A stretch of DNA of 9,906 bases from Alphaproteobacteria bacterium (GCA_011525265.1 WTHV01000042.1:1-9906), one strand, 5' to 3'. Positions 1 through 7,150 are shown, counted from the first letter of the stretch. Numbers and translations: made by a program. Notes: generated by a model not told the origin, from the sequence alone.

Positions 1-1
1 A

Positions 2-1312
2 TCAGATGCGATTGTCTGTGGTATTGGCATGGTGCATCAGCATTTCATGCTTGTGCCAAATTTCACCGCATTAGAAAATGTCATCCTTGGCTATGAGGTT
101 GATAAAAAGCTTGCCCCATCTCTTGAGGCAGGGCGAAAAAAATTGGCAGAATTATCAGCCACCTATGGTCTTGATGTGCCACTTGATGTGCCGGTCGAAG
201 ATTTGCCTGTTGGATTGCAGCAACGTGTTGAAATCTTGAAGACCTTATATCGCGGTGCACAGGTTTTAATCCTTGATGAGCCAACAGGTGTTCTGACGCC
301 GCAAGAAACAGAACAGCTTTTTGAGATTCTAAAAACCTTGCGTGCGCAAGGCGTGACGATATTGCTTATCACTCACAAGCTAAAAGAGATTATGGCAATC
401 ACGGATAATGTGTCTGTCATGCGCCAAGGCCAGATGGTTGCCCATCGCAAAACAGCCAAAACAACACCTGCCGAATTGGCCAATTTGATGGTGGGTCGCT
501 CTGTATTGCTTGAGCTTGATAAAGATAAGTCACAGCCAGGTGAAGTGGTGCTAAAGGCAGAAGCGTTGAGTTTCAAAGATAGTAATGGCGCGCCGCGCCT
601 GCGTGATGTGTCTTTTGAGTTGCGCGCCGGGGAAATTCTTGGCATTGCCGGTGTGTCTGGTAATGGGCAGTCTGAATTATTAGAGCTTCTTTCAGCCATT
701 GCGCCGGTTCAGGAAGGCCAGTTGATGGTAAAGGGTGAGGTGATTTCAAAAGACGCCCCGTCTAATCCAGCAAAAATGCGTGAGATGGGCGTCGCGCACG
801 TGCCAGAAGATAGGCACGCGATGGGCATGGTTCTGCCATTTACAGCAGCTGAAAGTGCGATTCTGGGCTATGAGACAGATAGCCGTCTTGGCAATGGTTT
901 TTGGCTCAGCCCGCGTAAAATTGCCGCCCTATGTGCTGACCTCATGCGTCGTTTTGATGTGCGCCCTAGTAACCCCTCTTTGAAGTCAAATCTGTTTTCT
1001 GGCGGTAATCAGCAAAAGATTGTGCTAGCGCGTGAGATTTCAAAAGACCCTGATATTCTGATTGTTGGCCAGCCAACAAGAGGTGTTGATATTGGGGCGA
1101 TTGAATTTATCCATAAACAGCTTATTGCGCTTCGTGATAAGGGCTGTGCTATTTTGGTTGTCTCAGTTGAGCTTGACGAGATATTGAGCCTGTCAGACCG
1201 TATTATCGTGATGAATAATGGTGAGGTTGTTGGCACGGTTGATAGCGCTGATGCTGATGAATCACGTCTTGGCCTTATGATGGCAGGCATTGATGAAAGG
1301 CAGGCAGGATGA
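2..1312 (+). CDS. Nucleoside (BMP-type) ABC importer, twin-domain ATPase subunit, 5'-truncated by window edge
   Basis: This is the energising subunit of a CUT2/BMP-type nucleoside importer, a cytoplasmic protein with two fused ABC domains. The reading frame is open from base 2, and codons 2-28 read straight into the family's GIGMVHQHF Q-loop segment, so the first ATG in view (29) is internal and the gene starts upstream. About 436 residues are visible of a usual ~500; the first Walker A is off the window. Domain 1 shows a degenerate signature (LPVGLQQ, 203-223) and an intact Walker B (LILDEPT, D at 275, E at 278). Domain 2 has a degenerate Walker A (GNGQSEL, Lys replaced by Gln at 668), a canonical signature (SGGNQQK, 998-1018) and GQPTRG (from 1067) where DEPT is expected. 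This asymmetry is normal for the family. Homologues include B. subtilis YufO/NupO and RbsA-like proteins. Its stop overlaps the next start (ATGA, 1309-1312), so translation is probably coupled. The exact nucleoside cannot be read from the ATPase. Confidence 0.93.
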   Translation, partial: SDAIVCGIGMVHQHFMLVPNFTALENVILGYEVDKKLAPSLEAGRKKLAELSATYGLDVPLDVPVEDLPVGLQQRVEILKTLYRGAQVLILDEPTGVLTPQETEQLFEILKTLRAQGVTILLITHKLKEIMAITDNVSVMRQGQMVAHRKTAKTTPAELANLMVGRSVLLELDKDKSQPGEVVLKAEALSFKDSNGAPRLRDVSFELRAGEILGIAGVSGNGQSELLELLSAIAPVQEGQLMVKGEVISKDAPSNPAKMREMGVAHVPEDRHAMGMVLPFTAAESAILGYETDSRLGNGFWLSPRKIAALCADLMRRFDVRPSNPSLKSNLFSGGNQQKIVLAREISKDPDILIVGQPTRGVDIGAIEFIHKQLIALRDKGCAILVVSVELDEILSLSDRIIVMNNGEVVGTVDSADADESRLGLMMAGIDERQAG

Positions 1313-2448
1313 CCGCATCATCTATGGAACGCTTAATTGATATTGTGATTTTGCCCTTAGTCAATTTGCTGGCGGCATTTACCGTCTCTGGCATTATCAT
1401 TGCGTTGATTGGGGAAAACCCGTTTCATGCGCTAGGCGTGATGATTAAGGGCGCTTTTTATTATAAGGGCGCGCTTGGTTATACGCTTTATTATACCACC
1501 AATTTTATTTTCACAGGCCTTGCAGTGGCTGTCGCGTTTCATGCCTTGCTCTTTAATATTGGCGGTGAGGGTCAAGCGGCGATGGGCGGCCTTGCTATTG
1601 GGCTTGTAGCCTTGCTGATTGATACAAGCCTGCCTGCTATTTTGGTCGTGTTTCTGGCGATTGCAAGCGCGGCACTTTTGGGCGGTCTATGGGGCGCTAT
1701 CCCAGGCTACCTGCAGGCAAAGCGCGGCTCACATATTGTGATTACCACGATTATGTTTAACTTCATTGCCGCCTCTATCATGGTGTGGCTGTTGGCAGGT
1801 CCTTTGATTGCACCGGGGCAGATGTCGCCAGAGACAAGCTCATTTGCCGATGGGGTAGCCTTGGCAAAGATCTATGTGCTTGCAGGTTATCTTGGGTTTG
1901 ATATGGCGCGTTCGCCTTTGAACTTGTCGTTTGTTATTGCGCTTTTATGCTGTGTTGGTGTGTGGGTGTTGATTTGGCGCACACGTCTTGGCTATGCTAT
2001 CCGCGCGACAGGGTTTTCTGAAAAAGCCTCTATCTATGGCGGGCATCAGCCAACACGTATCATCATTATTACGATGGCTATCTCTGGTGGTCTGGCTGGC
2101 ATGATGGCATTGAACGAGATTTTGGGCGTTCAGCACCGCGTGATTTTGAACTTTACAGCAGGCTATGGCTTCACTGGTATTGCGGTAGCCTTGATGGGGC
2201 GCAATCATCCTGTGGGAATTATTTTTGCAAGCTTGCTATTTGGTGTTCTTTATCAAGGCGGCGCTGAGCTTGATTTTGAATTTCAGACAATCACACGCGA
2301 GATGGTCTTGATGATTCAAGGCCTGATTATACTATTTTCTGGCGCTCTAGCTTATATGTTTAATCCGCCTTTACAGAAGATTCTGATGGCGTTGTTCGTC
2401 AAGGATAAGGCAGATGCCGCTAACCCTAGCGCAGAGCAGGAGGCATAG
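1309..2448 (+). CDS. Nucleoside ABC importer, inner-membrane permease subunit 1
   Basis: This 379-residue hydrophobic protein belongs to the BPD_transp_2 permease family (YufP/NupP and lactococcal NupB type) and would form half of the nucleoside channel. Visible features are a first membrane span at about residues 11-34, further spans through to about 354, and family motifs FNIGGEGQ (82-89), GYLQAKRGSHIVITTIMFN (133-151) and GYGFTGIAVALMGRNHP (285-301). The C-terminus ends in a short charged cytoplasmic tail. The start ATG at 1309 overlaps the ATPase stop, with GAAAGG at 1295-1300 as a plausible ribosome-binding site 8 bases away. The stop TAG (2446-2448) is directly followed by the ATG of the second permease. 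The preceding ATPase and following permease complete the usual ATPase-permease-permease set. Family assignment is confident; nucleoside rather than another substrate is inferred from the motifs and the adjoining cdd. Confidence 0.92.
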   Translation: MTASSMERLIDIVILPLVNLLAAFTVSGIIIALIGENPFHALGVMIKGAFYYKGALGYTLYYTTNFIFTGLAVAVAFHALLFNIGGEGQAAMGGLAIGLVALLIDTSLPAILVVFLAIASAALLGGLWGAIPGYLQAKRGSHIVITTIMFNFIAASIMVWLLAGPLIAPGQMSPETSSFADGVALAKIYVLAGYLGFDMARSPLNLSFVIALLCCVGVWVLIWRTRLGYAIRATGFSEKASIYGGHQPTRIIIITMAISGGLAGMMALNEILGVQHRVILNFTAGYGFTGIAVALMGRNHPVGIIFASLLFGVLYQGGAELDFEFQTITREMVLMIQGLIILFSGALAYMFNPPLQKILMALFVKDKADAANPSAEQEA

Positions 2449-3426
2449 ATGGCAGATTTATGGCTCCAATTTATCCTGACAATTGATGCAACTTTGCGTG
2501 TGGCAACACCGCTTATCCTATGTGCGATGGCTGGTATTTTTTCAGAACGCGCCGGGATTATTGATATCTCGCTTGAAGGCAAAATGCTTATGGCCGCCTT
2601 TTTGGCTGGAAGTGTCGCGGCTGTGTCAGGCTCGCCACTATTAGGTCTTGGCGCGGCAATTGCTGTATCAGTTGCTTTAAGCCTTATCCATGGTTTTGCT
2701 TGCATTACCCATAAGGGCAATCAGGTGATTTCAGGGCTTGCGATTAATATCCTTGCCTCAGGCCTAACAGTCACTTTGGGTATCGCGTTTTTTGCCCGTG
2801 GTGGCCAGACGCCCTTATTGTTGGGTGACCAGAGATTTGGTGCCATTCATCTGCCATTTGCAGATTGGATGGGTGCGCATATCCCGCTGATTGGCACCAT
2901 CTATAAAGAGATTCTCTCAGGTCATAATATCCTTGTATGGCTTGCCTTTGCGCTTGTGATTGTGACATGGGCGGTGGTGTTCCGCACAAGCTTTGGCTTA
3001 CGTCTTCGTGCTGTTGGCGAAAAGCCAGAGGCGGTTGATTCAGCTGGTATGTCTGTTACTGGATTGCGCTTTCAGGCTGTTTTAATTGCGGGCATTTTAA
3101 CAGGCATTGCAGGGGCGTATCTGTCAACAGCACATGGGGCAGGCTTTGTCCGCGAGATGACAGCAGGTAAGGGCTATATTGCTCTTGCAGCTATGATTTT
3201 TGGCAAATGGCGGCCAGGTCCTGCTTTGGCGGCTTGTTTGATGTTTGGCTTTTTGGATGCGCTTGCCGCACGCTTACAAGGGGTATCGCTCCCTTATGTT
3301 GGCGAACTATCAGCTGATTTGATTTTGGCTTTGCCATATGTGATGACTGTGGTGTTGCTGGCAGGCTTTATCGGCTCTGCCACACCGCCACGTGCCATTG
3401 GGGTGCCTTATGTCAAAGAGAGATGA
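2449..3426 (+). CDS. Nucleoside ABC importer, inner-membrane permease subunit 2
   Basis: This 325-residue multi-span membrane protein is the second BPD_transp_2 permease (YufQ/NupQ, NupC type) and should pair with the upstream permease. Recognisable segments are the N-terminal FSERAGIIDISLEGKMLMAA (31-50), the ITHKGNQVISGLAIN loop (86-100), LRAVGEKPEAVDSAG (186-200), which is the cytoplasmic coupling region, and GKGYIALAAMIFGKWRP (240-256). The length is normal for the family. The start is well supported: AGGAGG at 2438-2443 sits 5 bases before ATG 2449, and no base separates it from the previous stop. The 3' end overlaps cdd by 17 bases in another frame, so transporter and deaminase appear to be co-transcribed and translationally linked. 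Confidence 0.92.
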   Translation: MADLWLQFILTIDATLRVATPLILCAMAGIFSERAGIIDISLEGKMLMAAFLAGSVAAVSGSPLLGLGAAIAVSVALSLIHGFACITHKGNQVISGLAINILASGLTVTLGIAFFARGGQTPLLLGDQRFGAIHLPFADWMGAHIPLIGTIYKEILSGHNILVWLAFALVIVTWAVVFRTSFGLRLRAVGEKPEAVDSAGMSVTGLRFQAVLIAGILTGIAGAYLSTAHGAGFVREMTAGKGYIALAAMIFGKWRPGPALAACLMFGFLDALAARLQGVSLPYVGELSADLILALPYVMTVVLLAGFIGSATPPRAIGVPYVKER

Positions 3427-3814
3427 TGCACTTATCGCGGCGGCCATTTCTGCCATGCCTCATGCCTATGCCCCTTATTCAAAGTTTCATGTAGGCGCGG
3501 CAATTTGTGATGAGCATGGCCAGATACATAGAGGCGTGAATGTGGAAAATGCGGCCTATCCGCAAGGGGCTTGTGCTGAGGCGGGCGCTATTGCGGCTAT
3601 GGTCATGGCAGGCGGGCGTAATATCACGGCTGTGGCAGTGGCAGGCGGCGGTGATCTGCTATGTACCCCATGTGGTGGGTGTCGGCAACGCTTAAGAGAA
3701 TTTGGAGGGCCGGAGATGCCCATCATTATCTGTGGGCCAGATGGTGAGCGCGCGCGCTATAGCCTAGCTGAGCTTTTACCGCATAGCTTTGGCCCTGATA
3801 ATCTTGATCAATAA
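3410..3814 (+). CDS. cdd: Cytidine deaminase, small homotetrameric type
   Basis: This enzyme hydrolyses cytidine and deoxycytidine to uridine and deoxyuridine plus ammonia in the cytoplasm. The 134-residue protein carries the whole active site: GVNVENAAYPQGACAEAGA (42-60), with zinc ligand C55 and catalytic E57, and TPCGGCRQ (86-93), with zinc ligands C88 and C91. Three cysteine ligands and this length mark the tetrameric class, unlike the larger E. coli dimer, which uses a histidine. I chose ATG 3410 because it leaves only a few residues before the conserved core, as is usual. A GTG at 3392 in frame would add six residues that overlap the permease coding region. Ribosome-binding signal before 3410 is weak (GGGG at 3400-3403), so expression probably depends on coupling to the permease, which it overlaps by 17 bases. 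Its position as last gene of the importer operon supports nucleosides as the transported substrates. Confidence 0.95.
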   Translation: MSKRDDALIAAAISAMPHAYAPYSKFHVGAAICDEHGQIHRGVNVENAAYPQGACAEAGAIAAMVMAGGRNITAVAVAGGGDLLCTPCGGCRQRLREFGGPEMPIIICGPDGERARYSLAELLPHSFGPDNLDQ

Positions 3815-3817
3815 AGG

Positions 3818-4453
3818 TTACGTGTTAAAGATTCTATCACCTGCATCACCCAAGCCTGGCAAGATATAACAAGAATCGTTCAGCTCTCTATCAAGGGCGG
3901 CTGTGATGATGGGTATATCAGGATGGGCAGCTGAGAAAGCAGCAACACCTTCTGGTGCCGCGACAAGACAGGCAAAGACGATATCTGTGACGCCAAGCTT
4001 TTTTAGGCGGCTAGCTGATTCAATCGCAGAGCCACCTGTCGCAAGCATTGGGTCGACCAAAATATTTTGGCGTGTGGCGATATCAGTTGGGTATTTTTCA
4101 TAATAAAAAACAGGCTCATGCGTCTCAGGGTCTCTTTGCATACCAATATGCGCCATAGAGGCCTCAGGCAGCAGGGTAAATAAATCATCAGCCATGCCAT
4201 TGCCCGCGCGCAAAATAGAGGTAATCACAGGCGCTTTTAAAAGCTTTTGTGTCTGCATGTCCTCTAGCGGTGTTGTAATGGTGACATCACGCAGATTAAG
4301 ATGGGCAAATATATGATGACTCATTAGCGCTGTGAGGGTGCTAAGCGTTGCTTTAAATTCAGCAGGGCTTGTGTCCTTGTCACGTAAAATGGCAAGCTTG
4401 TGTGTAATGAGCGGATGGGTAAGCGTCGTAAGCTGTGACAAATCAGACCTCAT
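3818..4453 (-). CDS. upp: Uracil phosphoribosyltransferase
   Basis: This enzyme makes UMP and pyrophosphate from uracil and PRPP, the main uracil salvage step in the cytoplasm. The 211-residue protein has normal length (about 208 in the family). It begins with the typical THPLITHKLAILRDKDTS segment (12-29), has ITSILRAGNGM (77-87), the PRPP-binding loop ILVDPMLATGGSA (131-143), and the C-terminal uracil-binding stretch PGLGDAGDRIFNT (199-211). The start at 4453 is the only Met before the conserved N-terminal segment. No Shine-Dalgarno sequence precedes it. The gene is convergent with cdd with 3 bases between the two stops, and divergent from tdk. With cdd and tdk it makes a pyrimidine-salvage neighbourhood. 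A phosphorylase that would release uracil from uridine is not in view. Confidence 0.96.
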   Translation of the reverse strand: MRSDLSQLTTLTHPLITHKLAILRDKDTSPAEFKATLSTLTALMSHHIFAHLNLRDVTITTPLEDMQTQKLLKAPVITSILRAGNGMADDLFTLLPEASMAHIGMQRDPETHEPVFYYEKYPTDIATRQNILVDPMLATGGSAIESASRLKKLGVTDIVFACLVAAPEGVAAFSAAHPDIPIITAALDRELNDSCYILPGLGDAGDRIFNT

Positions 4454-4556
4454 AATAAAGGGCGATGAATAAAATGATTTATGCGCATAAGCGCGCCTTT
4501 TATTCTATGATATAAGCAGTGAGGCAGTGACGCAATTAGCTTGTGAGGGTGTATGA
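4454..4556. promoter_or_regulatory. Divergent upp/tdk promoter region with a 12-bp palindrome
   Basis: This 103-base gap must hold the start signals of both upp and tdk. A perfect palindrome TTATGCGCATAA lies at 4479-4490, followed by an alternating GCGCGC run. A tandem pair of GCAGTGA(G/C) lies at 4516-4531, inside the spacer of the proposed upp promoter. A regulator-binding role for the palindrome is inference. I see no convincing -35 for tdk, although TATGAT (4506-4511) could be its -10 element. Confidence 0.45.
4507..4535 (-). promoter_or_regulatory. Candidate sigma70-type promoter for upp
   Basis: Read on the minus strand, TTGCGT (4535-4530) and TATCAT (4512-4507) are separated by exactly 17 bases. 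The -10 matches consensus in 5 of 6 positions, the -35 in 3 of 6. Transcription would start near 4500, so the leader would contain the TTATGCGCATAA palindrome before the upp ATG at 4453. Confidence 0.4.
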
Positions 4557-5138
4557 ATGGCCAAATTATATTTTTCTTATTCTGCAATGAATGCGGGCAA
4601 GACAACAATCCTTCTGCAAGCCTCACATAATTATAATGAACGTGGCATGAATACGCTGTTGCTTACAGCACAGCTTGATGACAGGGCAGGGGCAGGCACA
4701 ATTGCCTCTCGCATTGGTCTGTCATCACCAGCACAAACATTTCATGCCGAAACAAACCTTGGTGAGCTTATCACGAACGCCCACCAGCAAGCGCATTTAT
4801 CATGTGTTCTTGTGGATGAAGCGCAGTTTTTAACATCTGCCCAAGTATGGGACTTGGCGGCTGTGGCCGATAATATGAAAATTCCGGTTATGTGCTATGG
4901 GCTTCGAACTGATTTTCAGGGCAATCTTTTTGAAGGCTCTGCGACATTGCTTGCGGTGGCTGATAATTTGCGTGAAATCAGAACCATCTGCCATTGCGGC
5001 TCAAAAGCCACTATGGTTGTCCGCCAAACACAAGGCGGTGATGTGATAAGAGAAGGTGACCAGATTGAAATTGGGGGCAATGATAAATATGTCTCTTTGT
5101 GCCGTAAACATTGGTCAGAGGTGATGGGGCGCCCTTAA
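4557..5138 (+). CDS. tdk: Thymidine kinase, type II (zinc-binding)
   Basis: This enzyme phosphorylates thymidine (and deoxyuridine) to the 5'-monophosphate with ATP. The 193-residue protein closely resembles E. coli Tdk throughout but is about 12 residues shorter at the C-terminus. Seen in the sequence: P-loop YSAMNAGKTT (8-17), DDRAGAG (41-47), VLVDEAQFL (84-92) with catalytic E88, CYGLRTDFQGNLF (113-125), a zinc site formed by TICHCG (C145, C147) and CRKH (C182, H185), and the thymidine-contacting lasso GGNDKYVSLC (173-182). ATG 4557 has GAGGG (4545-4549) 7 bases upstream. A second ATG four bases earlier (4553) is out of frame. The gene diverges from upp and ends 26 bases before a strong hairpin terminator. 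Its expected allosteric inhibitor in this family is dTTP (family knowledge). Confidence 0.96.
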   Translation: MAKLYFSYSAMNAGKTTILLQASHNYNERGMNTLLLTAQLDDRAGAGTIASRIGLSSPAQTFHAETNLGELITNAHQQAHLSCVLVDEAQFLTSAQVWDLAAVADNMKIPVMCYGLRTDFQGNLFEGSATLLAVADNLREIRTICHCGSKATMVVRQTQGGDVIREGDQIEIGGNDKYVSLCRKHWSEVMGRP

Positions 5139-5164
5139 AATCGTTCTTGCTTTAAAATATGGTC

Positions 5165-5208
5165 AAAAAAAAGGACGGTCAGTGAACCGTCCTTTTGCTT
5201 ATTTTTTT
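5165..5208. terminator. Bidirectional Rho-independent terminator between tdk and proV
   Basis: An 11-bp perfect stem (AAAAGGACGGT at 5169-5179 with its complement at 5186-5196) closes a 6-base loop, CAGTGA. On the minus strand the hairpin runs into eight uninterrupted Ts (5172-5165), ideal for ending proXWV transcription. On the plus strand TTTT is followed shortly by TTTTTTT (5202-5208), which serves tdk. It is the only obvious strong terminator in the window. Confidence 0.92.
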
Positions 5209-5220
5209 ATGCGCTATGGT

Positions 5221-6270
5221 TTAGCGGTATTCAGGATTGCGTTCCGCATCTTTTTCAGGGCGGGCAATCGCAGAAATCATCGCATCAAATTGCACTGAGC
5301 CAACCGCCTTGCCTTCTTCTGTGACAATCAAAGGCTTATAGTCATTCGCTGTTGCAATCTGCAAGGCTTCTTCAATGACCATTTCCTTATCAACTTTAAC
5401 ACCTGAACGTGGCTTTTTGCTGTCCATCACGGAGCTTACTTCAAGCACTCTGGCGCGGTTAATATCCTTAATAAAGTCGCGGACATAATCATCAGCAGGG
5501 TTCAGCACAATCTCTTGTGGTGAGCCTTGCTGAATAACAGCACCATCACGCAAGATAGCAATGTCATCACCGATACGAAGCGCTTCATCCAAATCATGTG
5601 TGATAAAGATGATTGTCTTATGCAGTTCTTCTTGCAGGTCAAGCAACACATCTTGCATATCTGTTCTGATAAGAGGATCAAGAGCTGAGAAAGCCTCATC
5701 CATCAGCAGAATTTCAGCATCTGTTGCCAAGGCTCGCGCCAAGCCAACACGCTGCTGCATACCACCTGATAGCTGCGCTGGATAGTGATTTTCAAAACCA
5801 GCTAGACCAACACGCTTTACCCAGTATGAGCTTTTTTCGATTGCTTCATCTTTGTCCATGCCTTGGATCGTAAGACCATAAGCGGCATTATCTTGGACTG
5901 TTCTATGTGGCAAGAGACCAAATTTCTGGAATACCATAGATGCCTTGAAACGACGGAAGTTCAATAGCTCTTCATCTGACATGGCAAGCACATCTTGGCC
6001 ATCAATAATGATTTCACCAGCAGTTGGCTCAATCAAGCGGTTGATGTGACGAATCAAAGTTGACTTACCTGAGCCTGAAAGACCCATAATCACTTGAATG
6101 CCTCTGGCTTGAATGTCGATATTAACATCTTTCAAGCCAAGTACGTGACCATGTTGTTCAAGCAAGTCTGCCTTAGACATACCAGCTTTTGCTTCACCTA
6201 GGACAGATTCCGGGTTAGGGCCGAAAATCTTATATAGGTTTTTAATTGAAACTTTAATATCAGACACCAT
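5221..6270 (-). CDS. proV: Glycine betaine/proline-type ABC importer, ATPase subunit (ProV-like)
   Basis: This cytoplasmic ATPase powers osmoprotectant uptake with ProW and ProX. In the 349-residue product I see the ProV-specific N-terminal lead NLYKIFG (11-17), Walker A GLSGSGKST (63-71), Q-loop Q115, signature LSGGMQQR (167-174), Walker B ILLMDEAFSALD (187-198), switch H225, and a C-terminal segment (about 280-340) resembling one CBS module. ATG 6270 is chosen because AGGGGG lies just upstream and homology begins at once; in-frame ATGs further up would add up to 30 residues lying inside proW in another frame. It overlaps proW by 11 bases (6260-6270). E. coli ProV is about 400 residues with a CBS pair, so this protein is somewhat short at the C-terminus. 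The gene ends 13 bases from the bidirectional terminator and is the last of the operon. Confidence 0.94.
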   Translation of the reverse strand: MVSDIKVSIKNLYKIFGPNPESVLGEAKAGMSKADLLEQHGHVLGLKDVNIDIQARGIQVIMGLSGSGKSTLIRHINRLIEPTAGEIIIDGQDVLAMSDEELLNFRRFKASMVFQKFGLLPHRTVQDNAAYGLTIQGMDKDEAIEKSSYWVKRVGLAGFENHYPAQLSGGMQQRVGLARALATDAEILLMDEAFSALDPLIRTDMQDVLLDLQEELHKTIIFITHDLDEALRIGDDIAILRDGAVIQQGSPQEIVLNPADDYVRDFIKDINRARVLEVSSVMDSKKPRSGVKVDKEMVIEEALQIATANDYKPLIVTEEGKAVGSVQFDAMISAIARPEKDAERNPEYR

Positions 6271-7150
6271 GGCCCCCTTCGCGATGCTTTTGCAAACGCT
6301 TACCATATTGTTGTGACACACGGTCAAAGATAATTGCCAAGGCAACGATGGCCAAACCATTCATCAAGCCAAGGGCAAGATACTGGTTTGAAATCGCACG
6401 AAGCACAGGAACACCAAGGCCTTTCACACCAATCATTGAGGCGATAACGACCATGGCCAATGCCATCATAATTGTCTGGTTCACGCCAGCAAAGATATTT
6501 GGCAATGCCAATGGCACCTGCACACCCCATAGGCGCTGTTTGTAGTTCGCACCGAAGGCTGTCGCAGCTTCCATAACATCGGCATCAACCAAACGAATAC
6601 CAAGATTAGTCAAACGAACGATTGGTGGGATAGCATAGATACACACAGCCAAAAGGCCAGGTACTTTACCAATGCCAAGAAGCATTACAACCGGAATAAG
6701 ATACACAAATGATGGAATTGTCTGCATCACGTCCAAAACAGGTGTGATGATAGACTGAATACGGTCAGAGCGTGCCATCAAAATACCAAATGGGATACCA
6801 ACACCAATACAAACGATTGTGGCAACAGAGATGATGGCCATCGTTGCCATCGTATCTTCCCACATGCCGAAAAAGCCGATGACACCAAATGCCAATACCG
6901 AACCTACGACAAGCTTGATATTGCGTGAGCCAACCCATGCGAGGGCCCCAATAATCAACAAGATGATAGGCCATGGTGTGGCAATTAATAGCTTTTCAAA
7001 CCAAACCATAAATTTTAACAGAGGGTAGAAGAAGGCTTCTAGCGCTTCACCATATTCTCTTGAAAATCCTTTGAAGCTCGCATCAATCGCTTTCTTTATA
7101 TCGCGAAGCGGGCCTCGGCCAAGGGATGGAAATTCGTCAAAGAAGTCCAT
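6260..7150 (-). CDS. proW: Glycine betaine/proline-type ABC importer, permease subunit (ProW-like)
   Basis: This 296-residue inner-membrane permease forms the channel for the quaternary amine. A soluble N-terminal stretch (1-50) is followed by hydrophobic spans at about 60-73, 79-96, 103-125, 146-178, 222-244 and 257-276. The ATPase-contact EAA loop is clear (EAATAFGANYKQRLWGVQVP, 194-213, with the conserved Gly at 200), and the IPSFVYLIPVVMLLGIG segment (145-161) is typical of the ProW/OpuAB family. ATG 7150 is preferred over an in-frame TTG at 7156, because AGGA lies 7 bases before the ATG but only one base before the TTG. Seventy-odd bases containing a hairpin separate it from proX upstream, and its stop overlaps the start of proV, so proW and proV are tightly coupled. 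Confidence 0.94.
   Translation of the reverse strand: MDFFDEFPSLGRGPLRDIKKAIDASFKGFSREYGEALEAFFYPLLKFMVWFEKLLIATPWPIILLIIGALAWVGSRNIKLVVGSVLAFGVIGFFGMWEDTMATMAIISVATIVCIGVGIPFGILMARSDRIQSIITPVLDVMQTIPSFVYLIPVVMLLGIGKVPGLLAVCIYAIPPIVRLTNLGIRLVDADVMEAATAFGANYKQRLWGVQVPLALPNIFAGVNQTIMMALAMVVIASMIGVKGLGVPVLRAISNQYLALGLMNGLAIVALAIIFDRVSQQYGKRLQKHREGGHGV

Noticed and set aside
373..699. Open frame of about 108 codons on the minus strand inside the ATPase gene
   Set aside because: It lies wholly antisense to a clearly conserved coding region, its product is rich in Ser/Arg/Thr with no family resemblance, and no ribosome-binding site supports it.
650..1072. Degenerate motifs in the second ATPase domain as signs of a decaying gene
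   Set aside because: The frame is intact and these substitutions are characteristic of the nucleoside importer ATPase family.
2352..2720. Open frame of about 122 codons on the minus strand across the two permease genes
   Set aside because: It is antisense to the junction of two well-supported membrane proteins; its composition is the mirror image of their codons and it matches nothing I recognise.
3807..3817. ATCAATAAAGG shared by the cdd/upp junction and the pncA/glpK junction (9169-9179)
   Set aside because: An 11-base match in a 10-kb AT-leaning window is expected several times by chance, and no wider similarity surrounds it.
6271..6360. Upstream in-frame starts that would lengthen the ProV-like protein by up to 30 residues
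   Set aside because: The extra residues fall inside proW in another frame and do not resemble ProV, whereas ATG 6270 has a good AGGGGG site and immediate homology.
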